Shown: positions 21,233-33,913 of the stretch, one piece after another
How the letters are laid out: every line of letters begins with the position of its first letter
How positions within the stretch are numbered: position 1 is the first letter of the stretch
DNA from: Perognathus longimembris pacificus
Lineage: Eukaryota > Chordata > Mammalia > Rodentia > Heteromyidae
Length of the DNA stretch: 64,000 nt
Direction: 5' to 3'
Assembly (NCBI RefSeq): GCF_023159225.1
Contig: NC_063174.1
Coordinates: forward strand, 37,669,691-37,733,690
The notes under the pieces: model-generated
Database searches by the model: none
Told to the model about the DNA's origin: nothing
The model's input: the letters and a program-made list of their open reading frames with translations, nothing else
Position numbers and translations under genes: made by a program

Positions 21233-21635
21233 CTCCCGACTTCTTTTTAAGATGGGGAGTAGTGTCAGCCAAGAAGGATGTCTGTGTGTCCAAGCACCCA
21301 GTGCTGACAACAAGCATCTGCCCAGCCCTCACAGATGACAGAAGGAACAATCTATCTTTTGGGGACATTTTCTCTGCTCCTTACCACTGGGATGTTTCCT
21401 CATGGTCACTCCCACTGCCCGCACGCTTGAATGACTGCGGAAGACTTGATCCACTTCTGAGACCAGGTCAGTTGGGTGCTGCGGTGGGAAGCCTGGTGGG
21501 TGGAGAGCCCTAGGCGGTGCCTGATTTGATGACTATGAGTGAGGAGGAGATGGGAGGAGAGAGCTTTGTGTTGGTCAGTGTTACATGTCATGTCAGTGAT
21601 TTCCTGGGGTATGATGCTGGGCTGCTCTTTGCCTT

Positions 21636-22491
21636 TTAACTCAGTTGGTATGCGTGTGCTAAGGATTGATCATGGGCCTGCATGCATGCTAAGTATGTAC
21701 TTCACTACTGGGCTATATCACCAGCCCATATTACTCCTTAATCCCCCTACCTTTCTTCTTTCTTTTTGCTGGTACTGGGGCATGAGGTCAGGACTGGGCT
21801 GACTCCAGCCCAACTTTTTTGTCATTTACTTTAGAGATGGAGTCTAGCAGACTTTTTTGCGGGGGGGACGGGAGTGTTGGGGGCGCTGGCTGGCTTAGAA
21901 ATGCAGCTCCCCAGATCCAATCTCCTGAGTAGTTGGGATTACAGGTGTAAGCCCATGGCACTCTCTCTCTGTCTCTGTCTCCCCACCCTTTTTTCTCTGC
22001 CAGTACTCAGGGCCTGGTTGCTGTTGCTTAGCTATTTCACTCAAGGCTGGCACTCTACCACTTGATCCACAGCTTTCTGCTGGTTAATTGTCTCACAGAC
22101 CCTCACAGACTCTATTGATCAGGCTGGCTTTGAATTAGGATCCTTAGGTCTCAGCCTCCTGAGTAGCTAGAATTACAGGTGTGAGCTACTGGCACCCTGT
22201 TCCTTATTTCTCTTTAAAAATTTCCTTAGCACTTAGTCTTCCTGCTCTTATTGGAAACATATACTGTTTTATTTATTTATTTGTTTGTTTTTATTGGTTG
22301 TGGGGCTTGAACTCTAGGTCTAGGCACTGTCCCTGAGCTCTTCAGCTCAAGGCTGACGACACTCTACCATTTGAGGCACAGCGCCACTTCCAGTTTTCTG
22401 GTGGTTAATTGGAGATGAGTCTCATGGACTTTCTTGCTACTCAGCTTCCTGAGTGGCTAGGATTACAGGCGTGAGCCACCCGTGCCCAGCA
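21636..22491 (-). mobile_element. Cluster of minus-strand SINEs
   Basis: In order: a solo ID-like head (21636-21727), a B1-like fragment (about 21830-21960), a 7SL-headed/Geo copy (21990-22199) and another (22291-22491). Each was identified by the antisense words CACTCTACCA(C/T)TTGA, TGGTTAATTG and TAGGATTACAGG or close variants. Confidence 0.7.
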
Positions 22492-23175
22492 CATCTACTG
22501 GTTTTATTCTGAGAAAATTCTTTCATTTATCCTCCTGGAATCCTTCAAGTTGATCTCTCTGTTTCTACCCAATTTGGCTTGGAGAATGGCTAGGCTGTAG
22601 AGCGGATGTGAGCTCCACCCTTAAGAGAACCAGATCCCTTTGCAAATTTAAAGACAACTCTGTGGGTGGTCAGTCCAGATCAAAGTACACAGGAGGGCAG
22701 AGGGCAGCAGGTACAGAGGTCAGAAGTCCTTTCCAGCATTGATTTTATTCCAGCTTGCAAACAAAACAAAACAAAACAACACAACAAATCAAAGTCCAGT
22801 TCAAAGGCTCACTTTAGAGGTGGAACATGAAGCTAAACAAAAGAAAACAAAAATCTCACCACCAGTAGATAAGCACTGTTCATGGTTTAGCCTGGTAGTT
22901 TTTATGGGGTTGCCAGGAACTGAACCCCCCATACGTGCTAGTGAGCTCCAAGAAGTAGGAAATACCAGAAGGCAAGGCACACGGAAGGCTGACACAGGCT
23001 CAGCACCCACTGTACACCCCCCTGGTGTTTTATCTGTTATCTGTCCAGCTGTTTACTCATACTTCTGAACTACACACGCATGGGAAGATGGCAGCCCTGT
23101 GGGCCCATTGCTCTGTATGGATACACTCACCTCCCTGGGGATCTGTCACACAGAGTGGGACTCCCTGCCCTTATC

Positions 23176-23236
23176 TCATCATCATCATCACCACCACCAC
23201 CACCACTACCATCACCATCATCACCATCATCACCAT
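23176..23236. repeat. (CAT/CAC)n microsatellite
   Basis: Interrupted trinucleotide array of ATC, ACC and ATC blocks. Confidence 0.9.
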
Positions 23237-23238
23237 TT

Positions 23239-23485
23239 ATGCTGCCTTGAACTCAGGCTCTGTCCCTTAGTCCCTTAGCTTTTCTTGCTCAAGGCTAGTA
23301 CTCTGCCACTTGAGCCACAACTCCACTTTCAGCTTTTTGCTGGGTAAGTGGAGATACTATCTAATAATTTCATAGTCCTTCCCTCTCCCCACCCCAGGCT
23401 GGCTTTGAACCTTGATCCTCTGACCTCAGTTTTTTGTTTTTTTTTTTTGTACCTAGGATTACAGGCATAAGTCACCAGCACCCAG
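23239..23485 (-). mobile_element. 7SL-headed/Geo SINE, diverged
   Basis: Antisense right monomer (CTAGTACTCTGCCACTTGAG) and a left arm interrupted by a T run, ending CACCAGCACCCAGC. Confidence 0.7.
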
Positions 23486-23514
23486 CTTCATTTGTTCCTT
23501 TATTATTATTACTA

Positions 23515-23720
23515 TTTTTTTTTTTTTTTGCCAGTCCTGGGCCTTGGACTCAGGGCCTGAGCACTCTCCCTGGCTTCTTTTTGCTCAAGGCTAGCACTCT
23601 GCCACTTGAGCCACAGCACCACTTCTGGCCATTTTCTAGATATGTGGTGCTGGGAAATCGAACCTAGGACTTTATGTATACGAGGCAAGCACTCTTGCCA
23701 CTAGGCCATATCTTCAGCCC
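23515..23720 (-). mobile_element. IDL-Geo SINE
   Basis: Full-length minus-strand copy. Flanking words TGTTCCTTTATTATT (about 23492-23506 and 23721-23735) fit a target-site duplication. Confidence 0.88.
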
Positions 23721-23957
23721 CTGTTCCTTTATTATTGAGAGATGATGAATACGTCTTAATAGAACTTCCTTTCAATAAGTGGCAGGACCTCCCCACCTGG
23801 GCTCCCCAGGAGATGGCATCCTGCCTGCCTCCTGCCTCCCCTTTTAGAGGAAGACTCAGAGATACCACGAGAAAGACTCCCTGGGGTCACTCATGGAGAC
23901 GCAGGAATGGAGAGCAGTCTTGGTGGTTTGGCCCTGCAGGGTCCAAATGGTGGTCTT

Positions 23958-24167
23958 TTTTTTTTTTTTTTTTTTGGCCAGTCCTGGGCCTTGGACTCAG
24001 GGCCTGAGCACTGTCCCTGGCTTCTTCCCGCTCAAGGCTAGCACTCTGCCACTTGAGCCACAACGCCGCTTCTGGCCGTTTTTCTGTATATGTGGTGCTG
24101 GGGAATCGAACCTAGGGCCTTGTGTATCCGAGGCAGGCACTCTTGCCACTAGGCTATATCCCCAGCC
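23958..24167 (-). mobile_element. IDL-Geo SINE, young-looking subfamily
   Basis: It carries the same diagnostic variants as the copies at 12056, 12728 and 46636. It has a perfect 15-bp target-site duplication CCAAATGGTGGTCTT at 23943-23957 and 24168-24182. Confidence 0.93.
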
Positions 24168-24182
24168 CCAAATGGTGGTCTT

Positions 24183-24690
24183 AAAACACCTGGATGGGAG
24201 AAGAGATGAGAGTCGATGAGAAACATGAAGTCCCTGGGACTCTATTTCCTCCTTCCCAGTCGTGTTGGGGACAGTCACCTGGGGAGATTTGGGGACTCTG
24301 GGGCTGGAGAGGCCTGGTGCTCCCTCGTAGGCATGTCTTGGGAAAGCTGGCCCTCTGGAGATGGCACCCCTGGGGGAGAGGTCCTGGTGGCTGAGTCCTC
24401 TTGGAGACAGCTGGGAGGCAGCCACAGCTCCTGTCCTTAGCTGGCTGAGAGGGGTGCTGTGATTGGGGAGAGGAGGAGCAGGTGTGGACAGATTGAGTGG
24501 GAAGGGTGTTTCTGGGCAGAGGGGCTAGGCTGGGGGACACTGGGCTTGAAGGCAGCAGTAGGGCCAGGCCTGAAGCAGATAAGACAGAGGGACAAGGGCG
24601 AGAAGGAGAGGGAGCTGAATGACACTAGGCCGTGGAGAGGACCTTGTATTTTATTCTGAGTAGTGATAGTACACAGAAGGCTGTTGTGGT
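24183..24690. other. G-rich unique sequence
   Basis: About 500 bp of G-rich, repeat-free DNA lies between two SINEs. It is open in several frames because it lacks A/T-rich stops, but no frame resembles a known protein and no CpG enrichment is obvious. Confidence 0.4.
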
Positions 24691-24917
24691 TTTTCTTCTG
24701 CCAGTACCAGAACTTGAACTGAGGGCCCCATACTCTGGCTTGCTTTCTTGCTCATGGCTGGTACTCTACTATTCGAGCTGTGCCTCTAGTCCAGCATTTT
24801 ATTCTGCTGGTTAATTGGAAATAGAGTCTCAGGACTTTTCTGCCCAGGCTGGCTTTGAATCTTGATCCTCCAGATTCCAGTCTCCTAAGTAACTAAGATT
24901 ACAAGAACCACCAGGGC
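24691..24917 (-). mobile_element. 7SL-headed/Geo SINE, diverged
   Basis: Antisense right monomer (GGTACTCTACTATTCGAGC), linker CTGGTTAATTGGAAATAGAG and antisense left arm (AAGTAACTAAGATTACAAG). Confidence 0.7.
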
Positions 24918-25120
24918 TCGACACCACTAGGGGTTCCGAAAAGGAACGTGACATGACATGATACAACAGTTCTACTCTGGCTGCTTTTGTGTGCAAAAGA
25001 AAGATTTGCTTCAAAAGGACAAGACTGGGTGTGCAGACCCACCAGGATGGCCATTAAAGTGGACTTAACTCCCAAGTATGTTGAGTTGGACACTGGGCCC
25101 TGAAAAGAAAGAAAGAACAA

Positions 25121-25145
25121 GAGACAGAGAGAGAGCGAGAGTGAG

Positions 25146-25208
<63 letters not shown>
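25121..25208. repeat. (GA)n microsatellite
   Basis: About 88 bp of nearly pure GA on the plus strand, with two GAGC interruptions near the start. Confidence 0.93.
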
Positions 25209-25210
<2 letters not shown>

Positions 25211-25376
25211 AAGATTGTAAGCTACGGGATGATCATGATAAACCAAAGTAGAGATGTGGTGTGAGGTAAGCCCCCGAGCCTTCTGCTGGCCATGAGCTCT
25301 GGCAATGTAGCTGTTCTGAAACGAAGGGTAAGAAGCATGCTGAATTTCAAAGCTTAGTACAAAAACAAGAGAGTAT

Positions 25377-25528
25377 GGGCTGGCAATGTGCCTTAGTGAT
25401 AGAGTGCTTGCCTAGCATGCATGAAGCCCTCGGTTCGATTCAAGAGGTAGAGTGCTAGCCTTGAGCAAAAGAAGCTCAGAGGCAGTGCTCAGGCCCTCAG
25501 TTCAAGCTCCAGGACAGGCAAAAAATAA
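25377..25528 (+). mobile_element. IDL-Geo SINE with an internal deletion
   Basis: The ID head runs to CCCTCGGTTCGATTC and then jumps straight to AAGAGGTAGAGTGCTAGCC in the right monomer. About 50-60 bases covering the junction of the two monomers are missing. Confidence 0.8.
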
Positions 25529-25972
25529 GTTACTCAAGTTAGAGAATTGCCAAAGGAAAAAAAGGAAGAATACAGAAGAAATACAAGAAGGCTGTGGTTG
25601 TTTAGTGACGTCAGAAAAGGAATTTTTAAAGCACTTTTGGACATTGCTTTTTAGTTATGTGCTTATTAATGATTAAAACATTTTGTGAGGATGTGTAAGA
25701 AATTCCTTATTTGAGCAAAGGTTTAAAAATAGTATTAGATATAATGTTGGAGAATTTCTACTCCAACTCATATATATTGAATTCAAAATTGAATGGGCTT
25801 CAAGTTATCATCATCTCCAAGAAATCATGCCATCATGGCAGGCTGGCCCAATTTTATGTTCCCTGGAGTTTCTAGGATATTGCTAAGCAAAGATTGCTCT
25901 GTGAGTGGTAGATGGAGTTTACCAAAAGAATCAAATCCATAGATATAATCCTAGCTGTCCTTACCAATTCTG

Positions 25973-25986
25973 CCATTAGATGGCAG
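25973..25986 (+). promoter_or_regulatory. CTCF-like motif
   Basis: CCATTAGATGGCAG differs from the CTCF core CCASYAGRKGGCRS at one position. Confidence 0.35.
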
Positions 25987-27003
25987 TGAAGCTCCTCTAA
26001 CGGATTGCCCTGAACTCTGGGATTGCTGGCACAGAGAAATGAAGACTTGATCCTAGAACAAGATAGTGGTGACTCATTCTGAACCTTTAAACTGTTGATA
26101 CCCTCCCCCCCCCACTTTGCATTTATCTATCATAGAATTTCTCAGCCTTGATGCCGTCTAATCCTTGTTGATATGAGCACTGTAGGCTGTGGATTGCAGG
26201 ATGCTTAATAACATCATTGGTCCACACACACTAGATACCAGTTACATCAACTAGAAATATCTCCATTCATTAGCAAATGTTCCCTTGGCACACAACCATC
26301 ATCAGTTGAGAAACACTGCTGAAGAGAAACATCGGCTGAGTTCCTCCTTGCTGTAGAGCAGTGTTGTCTCCGTGCAGGAAGATGGACTCCATCCACCATC
26401 CAACACAGCCAGAAGACTCATCCCTGCCTTCAGCTTCTCTACTTTTCTGCACAACATCTATCTTCCAGGACTACAGGAGACGTATAGCTGCCAGAGCATT
26501 ATACTTCTTCCCCTGATGCAGTCTTCTGAGGGCAGGGGGAGGGGTTAGAGCTGGACAGGCCCCTCTGGTAGAGAACAGTGGTGGTGAGAGGCGAGACAGG
26601 TATGATGCAGGCTGGGGGCTTCCACGTGTGTCTCCATTCAGTCTGCACATATTAGGGACCTCCGCAGATGGGGCAGTTTGGGGCGAGTAGGTTGTAGTGC
26701 CCACATATTTGACATCATACCAGTGTGAAGACGTCAAAAGCGCCCTATTTGGCAGTGGAGAAAAGTTCTTGGGGCTCTCAGCTTTCTCCAGAATCACATT
26801 TTTGTAGAGAAACTTTCACTAATTTGCCTCTCCCTTGGTGGTCATTTCCTACTTAGGAATAGCTACTCCACTTTTTTTTTTTTCCTCCTGGAAAAGCAGC
26901 AAGGGATCAAATCAGTGAAGGCTCAGCCAGGCTCCCAGCAGCTGAGGGGCCCTGCCTGCCTCAGCCTTCTGGTGGAAGCATCCTCACAACTATGGTTCCC
27001 TCT

Positions 27004-27017
27004 GTCGCCATGGAAAC
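27004..27017 (+). promoter_or_regulatory. RFX X-box-like motif
   Basis: GTCGCCATGGAAAC fits the X-box GTNRCC-N2-RGYAAC with one mismatch. It sits in repeat-free sequence. Confidence 0.4.
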
Positions 27018-27293
27018 ACTCCAGCCATTCTCACAGAAACAACTTGATCTACAGTATACCCCCACCATTGCAACCAGCACCCAACTCAAAGTGATAAGCC
27101 AATGTTAATGTCTTCCTATATTCATGTAATAAACTCTTCTGAACACATGGGCTATATGGGTGCAGGGTTAACTACTGGATAACATATGCTTTGGTGTGGA
27201 AAGATACCTGTTATAGAACATTAACATAAAAAAAACTATCCCATGGTGTATTTAATGATCACGAATGTGCTATAAAATATTTATATAGAATGA

Positions 27294-27450
27294 AGCTAGG
27301 CACCCATGGCTCACACACCTGTAATCCTACTTACTCAAAAGGCTGAGATCTGAAGATCATGATTTGGAACCAGCCCAAGCAGGGGAGTCTGGGGGACCCT
27401 TCTTTCCAGTTAAGCAGCCAAAAGCTGTAGTTCAAGTGCTAGAGTGCTTC
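27294..27450 (+). mobile_element. 7SL-headed SINE, diverged and truncated
   Basis: The left arm has ATGGCTCACACACCTGTAAT and AAGGCTGAGATCTGAAGATC. A short right-monomer start (GTAGTTCAAGTGCTAGAGTG) follows. Confidence 0.65.
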
Positions 27451-27779
27451 ACTTATTTTGTAGTGTATCTGCATATTTAGAATTTCTTCCTAGGGTTATG
27501 GCAACATTTCCATAGATATTCAAGTTCTTGTACCTCTCTGTATTCTTAAATTAACTGTGATGGCTTAAAATAATTTTAATGCACACTTCTCAACACATTT
27601 CTTGCTTAATTGTAGGCATTTCATACTTTTGGTTGCTACTGTAAATTTCTAACTAGAAATTTTCTTGGGTATGAATTCTCATTTCCTTTAAAATTTGTTT
27701 AAGCAGTTACCATTCAACATGTAGGTTTATAAGTGGTTACCATCCAGCATGTCCGTTTATAAATACAGTGCATCTTGAT

Positions 27780-28245
27780 CACCCTCTTCCCCATCCCCCT
27801 GAGCCCCAGAAGGCTGTTTTCTTGAGACTCATAGGCCTCAGTGGACGTGGGCTCCGGAGCCACGGTTTAGGACGGGCTCTGTGAAGTCCACAGCACCCTG
27901 GCGTCTGTGGCCGCCCCCAGGTGGGGGTGGCACCCCGGGGTGAGCGGGCTGCAGATCTCCCTGCCTGGGAAGCGGTGCACGCGAGTGTTGCTAGGAGACA
28001 GCAGCGGACAAGAGGGTCTGGTTTCCCTCCGTGTCCCCTGCCCACTCGGCAGCTCCCCCCCCCCCCCAATCAGCTGACCCTGGGGCCTGCTGTGGCCAGT
28101 CACCAGCCCGGGGCTGCTGCCAGGGGTCCCGGGGCTTCCGCACGGCTGGAGCACAGCTACGTGCGGCCCAGCAAGGCCGCGGGGACAGCCACGCCGCCCG
28201 CACTGCGCAAACCTCACACACCAATGGGTTGCTGCTTCTGTGGCT
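27780..28245. other. GC-rich, CpG-bearing orphan block
   Basis: About 450 bp of GC-rich sequence has many CpGs and is bounded by AT-rich DNA and a (TG)n repeat. It is open in several frames on both strands but has no recognisable protein. It could be an orphan CpG island, a promoter of an unannotated noncoding transcript or a regulatory element. Confidence 0.45.
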
Positions 28246-28296
28246 TCTGTCACTTAAAAAAAAAATCATATTTTATGCTTGGCTGTCACTGGCTCC

Positions 28297-28299
<3 letters not shown>

Positions 28300-28343
<44 letters not shown>
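28300..28343. repeat. (TG)n microsatellite
   Basis: About 22 pure TG units. Confidence 0.93.
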
Positions 28344-28344
<1 letters not shown>

Positions 28345-28429
28345 GACTGTCATACCCTGCCCTTTTTTCCCCTCATTATTTAGAGACTTTAGTTTCTGTA
28401 ATCAAACCCATTTGGATCTTTTATTTCTT

Positions 28430-28660
28430 GTATCTTTTTATTAGAGTACATCAGTTGTACAAGGGGTTCATTGAGATATTGTCACACCTCTGTGATAGGA
28501 TGGATCCTGATCAACCCCACTCCATCTAGCACTCTCCCTCATACCCTTTCCCTTTCCTAAAACAATTTCAACAAGCTGTGTCCCTCCCCTCCCTCCCTCC
28601 TTCCCTTCTCTCTCTCCAGCCCTCCTTCCTTCCCTCCTTTCCTTCCCCCATTGTAAAAGT
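28430..28660 (-). mobile_element. Possible antisense L1 3' end and CCTT-rich tract
   Basis: AGTTGTACAAGGGGTTCATT followed by ACTCTCCCTCATACCCTTTC resembles antisense L1 3' sequence. It is followed by a (CCCT/CCTT)n pyrimidine tract to 28648. The assignment is tentative. Confidence 0.4.
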
Positions 28661-28668
28661 TTTTTTTT

Positions 28669-28870
28669 TTCTATGCTGGCACTAGGGCTTGAGCTCAGGG
28701 CCTGGCATTCTTGCTTGGCTTTTTCACTTAAGGTTGGGCTCTACCTCCTTGAACTCTACTTCCACTTCTGTCTCTTTTTGCTGGTTAGTTGGAGATTAAA
28801 GAGTCTCCAGGCTATCTTGTGAGCTGATTTTGAGCCTTCATCTCAGCCTCCCATGGGTTATTACAGGCAG
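28669..28870 (-). mobile_element. 7SL-headed/Geo SINE, diverged
   Basis: Antisense right-monomer start (GGGCTTGAGCTCAGGGCC), linker GCTGGTTAGTTGGAGATTAA and arm CATCTCAGCCTCCCATGGG. Confidence 0.65.
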
Positions 28871-29737
28871 AAGCCTATACATTTCGGAGAGATTTACTAT
28901 TCTACCGTTTGCCAGCTTGGTAGTTGGTTATGGAAAGTGGAGTGGAGCAAGGTTAAAGCTGAATGGAGCAACAGGAAGCCACCAGGCCAGAAAACAAGAT
29001 TCACAGAGGTGAAGACTGGAACCCAGGCCTGGGACTTGAGATCTCAGGTGGGATCTGAGATCTGGGGGCACCTCACCTTCCTGCATTGTGTCAAGTGTTG
29101 TGCCAACATGGTAAAGTCAATACGAAGCATGAGAATATCACTCTCAACACGGCATTAACAGGAATCTATTAATAATTGCTTCACCTTGTATGCAGGGATG
29201 CTGGTAGATTAACACCCCCCCCACTTTGTCTTTCTGTTTAAATTCTTTTAAAAGAGGACTTTAAAACATATATTAAAGTAGAAAACTAGTTTATTGAACT
29301 TGATTTATGTAGTCCCCAACTTCAATAGCTATGAATGACCCAGCTTAAAAAAATAGTTTTATTATCTTTAAGTAGTTATACAAAGGAACTGCCTTTCCAC
29401 AAAGCAGATTCTGAATGTGGCACATAGGGGTCAGTCACCCCCTCCCCCACACCCCACTTCCTTCTGTACATCAAAAGATTTTTAGTACAGGTGCTGATTT
29501 TGTTGGCCATTTCACAAAGCTGTTCATGTGTACAGTGCATCTTGATCTGGGTCATCACTTCAACATCTTCACCCCCATTCAACCCACTCCTTCACTAATT
29601 TTTCTCAGTTCTGTGGTATGTACAATGAATTCTTGCTTGCCTTCTTCCCATCCCTCTTTGTTTTTCTCCCCCCTCCCCTTGATTTGCCCTCCCCCATCTT
29701 GCCAGTATCCCTTTCCTGGTTATTTATTTATTTAATT

Positions 29738-29927
29738 TTGCCACTCCTGGGGCTTGAACTCAGGGCCTGAGCACTGTCCCTGGCTTCTTTTTGCTCAAGG
29801 CTAGCACTCTACCACTTGAGCCACAACGCCACTTCTGGCTTTTTCTATATATGTGGTGCTAAGGAATCGAACCCAGGGCTTCATGTATATGGGGCAAGCA
29901 CTCTACCACTAGGCCACATTCCCAGCC
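29738..29927 (-). mobile_element. IDL-Geo SINE
   Basis: Full-length minus-strand copy with a TTTATTTAATTTT tail. The flanking word CCTGGTTATTTATT at both ends is the target-site duplication. Confidence 0.88.
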
Positions 29928-29940
29928 CCTGGTTATTTAT

Positions 29941-30454
29941 TTTTTTGGGCTCTGACTTAGTCTTTCTAAAGAATTATATGATTTGAGCTCTCCATAGAGT
30001 CTATTAAACTTCAGTTAGTTGAATGACCAAGTTTATTTTTTCTCTACCCTATGGCTTTCCCCACCTCCTTATTTTCAGGCAATTTGAAAGCATTCTATCA
30101 TTTCATCTGCAAATATTCTATGATGAATCTCTGAAAGGTAAAGACTCTCAAAGTGCAATACCATTTCTATACGCAAAGTCACATATACTCCCTTAGTCAA
30201 CACTCAGCAGTTTTTCCAGGTCAACATGGCATTAAGTCAATGTTAATCTGTATGTTCCATGAATATCTCTATTTTTTTCTCTCATAATCTTGTTGAAGGC
30301 AGTTCTTTGCCCTGTAACATTCCTACTGGAAGTTTCTTCCTTTATGATGTTATAACCATGGTGTTGCCTGTCAGGACCCTTTGTCTCCTGTGTTTCTTTT
30401 ACATTGAATCTTGGAAATTTAAGTCCGATAAATTTCAGAGATTGTTTCTCCTGT

Positions 30455-30470
<16 letters not shown>
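29941..30470. other. AT-rich intergenic DNA
   Basis: About 530 bp without a recognisable gene or SINE. MIR-like or L2-like decay is possible but not clear. Confidence 0.4.
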
Positions 30471-30477
<7 letters not shown>

Positions 30478-30485
<8 letters not shown>

Positions 30486-30950
30486 GTGGGGCTTGAGCTC
30501 TGGGCCTGGGCACTGTCCCTTCAATTCAAGCTCTTCAGTTCAAGGCTAGTCTCTACCACTTGAGCCACAGTGCCACTTCCAGTTTTTTTGGGTTTTTTTT
30601 TTTTGGTGGTTAATTGGAGATAAGAGTCTCACAGAGGGGCTGGGAATATGGCCTAGTGGCAAGAGTGCTTGCCTCGTATACATGAGGCCCTGGGTTTGAT
30701 TCCTCAGCACCACATATACAGAAAATGGCCAGAAGTGGCGCTGTGGCTCAAGTGGCAGAGTGCTAGCCTTAAGCAAAAAAGAAGCCAGGGACAGTGCTCA
30801 GGCCCTGAGTTCACAGCCTAGGACTGGCCAAAAAAAAAAAAAAAAAGAGTCTCACAGAATTTCCTTCCTGGGCTGGTTTTGAGCCACGATCCTCAGATCT
30901 CAGCCTCCTGAGTAGCTAGGATTATATGTGTGAGCTACCAGCGCCCAGCT
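30478..30950 (-). mobile_element. 7SL-headed/Geo SINE interrupted by a younger SINE
   Basis: The antisense right monomer starts at GGGGCTTGAGCTCTGGGCC and runs to GGAGATAAGAGTCTCACAGA, where another SINE (30636-30845) is inserted. The arm resumes at 30846 with GAGTCTCACAGAATTTCC and ends near CAGCGCCCAGC. The duplicated AGAGTCTCACAGA is the target-site duplication of the inner element. Confidence 0.88.
30636..30845 (+). mobile_element. IDL-Geo SINE nested in an older SINE
   Basis: Full-length copy (GGGGCTGGGAATATGGCC to an A tail). The host SINE sequence AGAGTCTCACAGA is present on both sides. Confidence 0.92.
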
Positions 30951-31448
30951 ATAATTCTTGCTTTTTCCCTTTTACTTTTCCTGCAAGACAATCTCATCCA
31001 CTAGTGCTACTAAGTATAAATGTTATAGGAAATCTTACTTTCCATTTGTTTTCAGTATTTAGTTGTTTTACAGTACTGGAGTTTGGAGGCAATGCGTGTT
31101 TGCTAGGCAAGCACTCTGCCAGTGGAAACATACTGCTAGCCCCTTTTCTTTAGGTTACTTTTCAGATACTTGTATCTGTCCATGTTCCTACTATGCCTCC
31201 CAAGTAGCTAGGGTTATACATATCAACTACCATGCCTGGCTTATTGGAGATGTGGAATTTTGATGACTTTTTGCCTGGGCTGGCCTCTGGTTTCCAATCT
31301 TTGCAGCCCTCCCAATCTCTGTCTGTAGAGTAGCTGGAGGCATATGACACTGTGCCTGGCCTATTTGCCAGTTTTAATGGTGATTATTTTGTTCCCTAGC
31401 ATTTTCCAAAGGTCACTGGTTATTTCCTGTCATGAATTCATGAGTAAT

Positions 31449-31499
31449 GTGTGTGTGTGTGTGTGTGTGTGTGTGTCTGTGTCTGTGTGTGTGTGTGTA
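31449..31499. repeat. (GT)n microsatellite
   Basis: GT run with two TCTGTG interruptions. Confidence 0.9.
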
Positions 31500-31549
31500 G
31501 CTTCAATATTTAGCTACTATTATTTTATTATTGTTACTTTTGTATGTGA

Positions 31550-31765
31550 TAGCTTGAACTTGGTCTGGGTGCTGTTTCCTGAGCTTTTTTGCTTGAGGCT
31601 AAAGCTCTACCACTTGAGCCACACCTCCATTTCCAGATTTTTGCTGGTTAGAGATGTGTCTTGTGTACTTTCCTGTCCAGGCTGGTATATGTACAAAAAT
31701 GTGACCCTCAGATCTCAGCCTCCAGAGTAGCTAGGATTACAGCTGTCAGCCCTTGGTACCCGGCT
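31550..31765 (-). mobile_element. 7SL-headed/Geo SINE, diverged
   Basis: Antisense right monomer (AAAGCTCTACCACTTGAGCC) and antisense arm (GAGTAGCTAGGATTACAGC). Confidence 0.7.
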
Positions 31766-31832
31766 AATCTTCATTTTTATCAGTGGTTAAGTTGTTCCAT
31801 CTTTGGCCAGTGAATTCATACAGGTTGGCTGA

Positions 31833-31949
31833 GGTTTTTTTTTTTTTTTTTTTTCCAGTCCTGGGCCTTGGACTCAGGGCCTGAGCACTGTCTCTGGCTT
31901 CTTTTTGCTCAAGGCTAGCACTCTGCCACTTGAGCCACAGCGCCACTTG
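31833..31949 (-). mobile_element. 5'-truncated SINE: right monomer only
   Basis: A T run followed by the antisense right monomer to CCACAGCGCCACTTG, where similarity stops. The left head is missing, so this is a 5' truncation or a later deletion. Confidence 0.8.
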
Positions 31950-32225
31950 TTGTTTAGTTTGTTTGCTGTTGTTCTTAGGGTTTATTCTGTTAGAATGTAT
32001 ACAATTTTGTATTGTTGGTTGGAAAGATTTTTCCTGTGTGGTTATTCTACCTACTGTTGGGTCCACTCATTACATTTTACTAATGATTTTGGGTATTACT
32101 TTATTAATGTATTATATATTTTTAGTTATATAAATAGTTTCATCCCACAGTTGAATATTATAACTGAATAGTATAGTGAAAGAAATCTGTATAGTGAAAG
32201 AAATGCTTTATATTTCAGTATTCTT

Positions 32226-32434
32226 TTTTTTTTTTTTTTTTTGCCAGTTTTGGGGCTTGGACTCAGGGCCTGAGCACTGTCCCTGGCTTCTTCCTGCTCA
32301 AGGCTAGCACTCTGCCACTTGAGCCACAGCGCCCCTTCTGGCCGTTTTCTGTATACGTGGTGCTGGGGAATCGAACCTAGGGCTTCATGCATGGGAGGCA
32401 AGCTCTCTTGCCACTAGGCCATATCCCCAGCCCC
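32226..32434 (-). mobile_element. IDL-Geo SINE with perfect target-site duplication
   Basis: Full-length copy with the 17-bp target-site duplication TATATTTCAGTATTCTT at 32209-32225 and 32435-32451. A separate 18-bp tandem duplication (GTATAGTGAAAGAAAT) lies just upstream at about 32171-32206. Confidence 0.92.
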
Positions 32435-32644
32435 TATATTTCAGTATTCTTAACACCATTGTCCCATCTTCCTAGGTAATTGTTTAAAAACTGTTATGAT
32501 TTCTCCTTTCATTTAAAAAACTAGACAAGTGTTAGGTATTCATAGTCTACTTTTTTCCTTAAACATGGTAAAAAGCATGCTAAATACATTTTTCAAAGTC
32601 TCTTAACTCTTTTGTTTTGGTGCCTCTATATAAAGCATAGGCAC

Positions 32645-32648
<4 letters not shown>

Positions 32649-32686
<38 letters not shown>
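32649..32686. repeat. (TG)n microsatellite
   Basis: Nearly pure TG run. Confidence 0.92.
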
Positions 32687-32689
<3 letters not shown>

Positions 32690-32697
32690 ATAAACTT

Positions 32698-32883
32698 TGG
32701 GAGATTAAATTTAGGACTCATGTTAGCCAAGCATGTGCTCTAACACTGAGGCCACACCCCTAGTCTATGTACTTTCAGTTGGTTTTTCAGATAGAATCTC
32801 ACCCATTTACTTGGGCCCGCTGATGCTCCTACCTTAGCCTCCCAAGTAGCTGGGATTATAGGCATGTGTCACCACTCCTAGCC
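32698..32883 (-). mobile_element. ID-like head plus B1-like arm
   Basis: TTAGCCAAGCATGTGCTCTA and CCACACCCCTAGTC suggest an ID-like monomer. They are followed by an antisense B1-like arm (CCTCCCAAGTAGCTGGGATT). Confidence 0.6.
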
Positions 32884-32889
32884 ATGCAG

Positions 32890-33912
<1,023 letters not shown>

Positions 33913-33913
33913 C

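Larger units (their letters stand above)
25529..27290. other. Unique intergenic block with candidate regulatory motifs
   Basis: About 1.75 kb is almost free of SINEs. It contains a CTCF-like word (25973-25986) and an RFX X-box-like word (27004-27017). No gene is supported. Confidence 0.5.
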
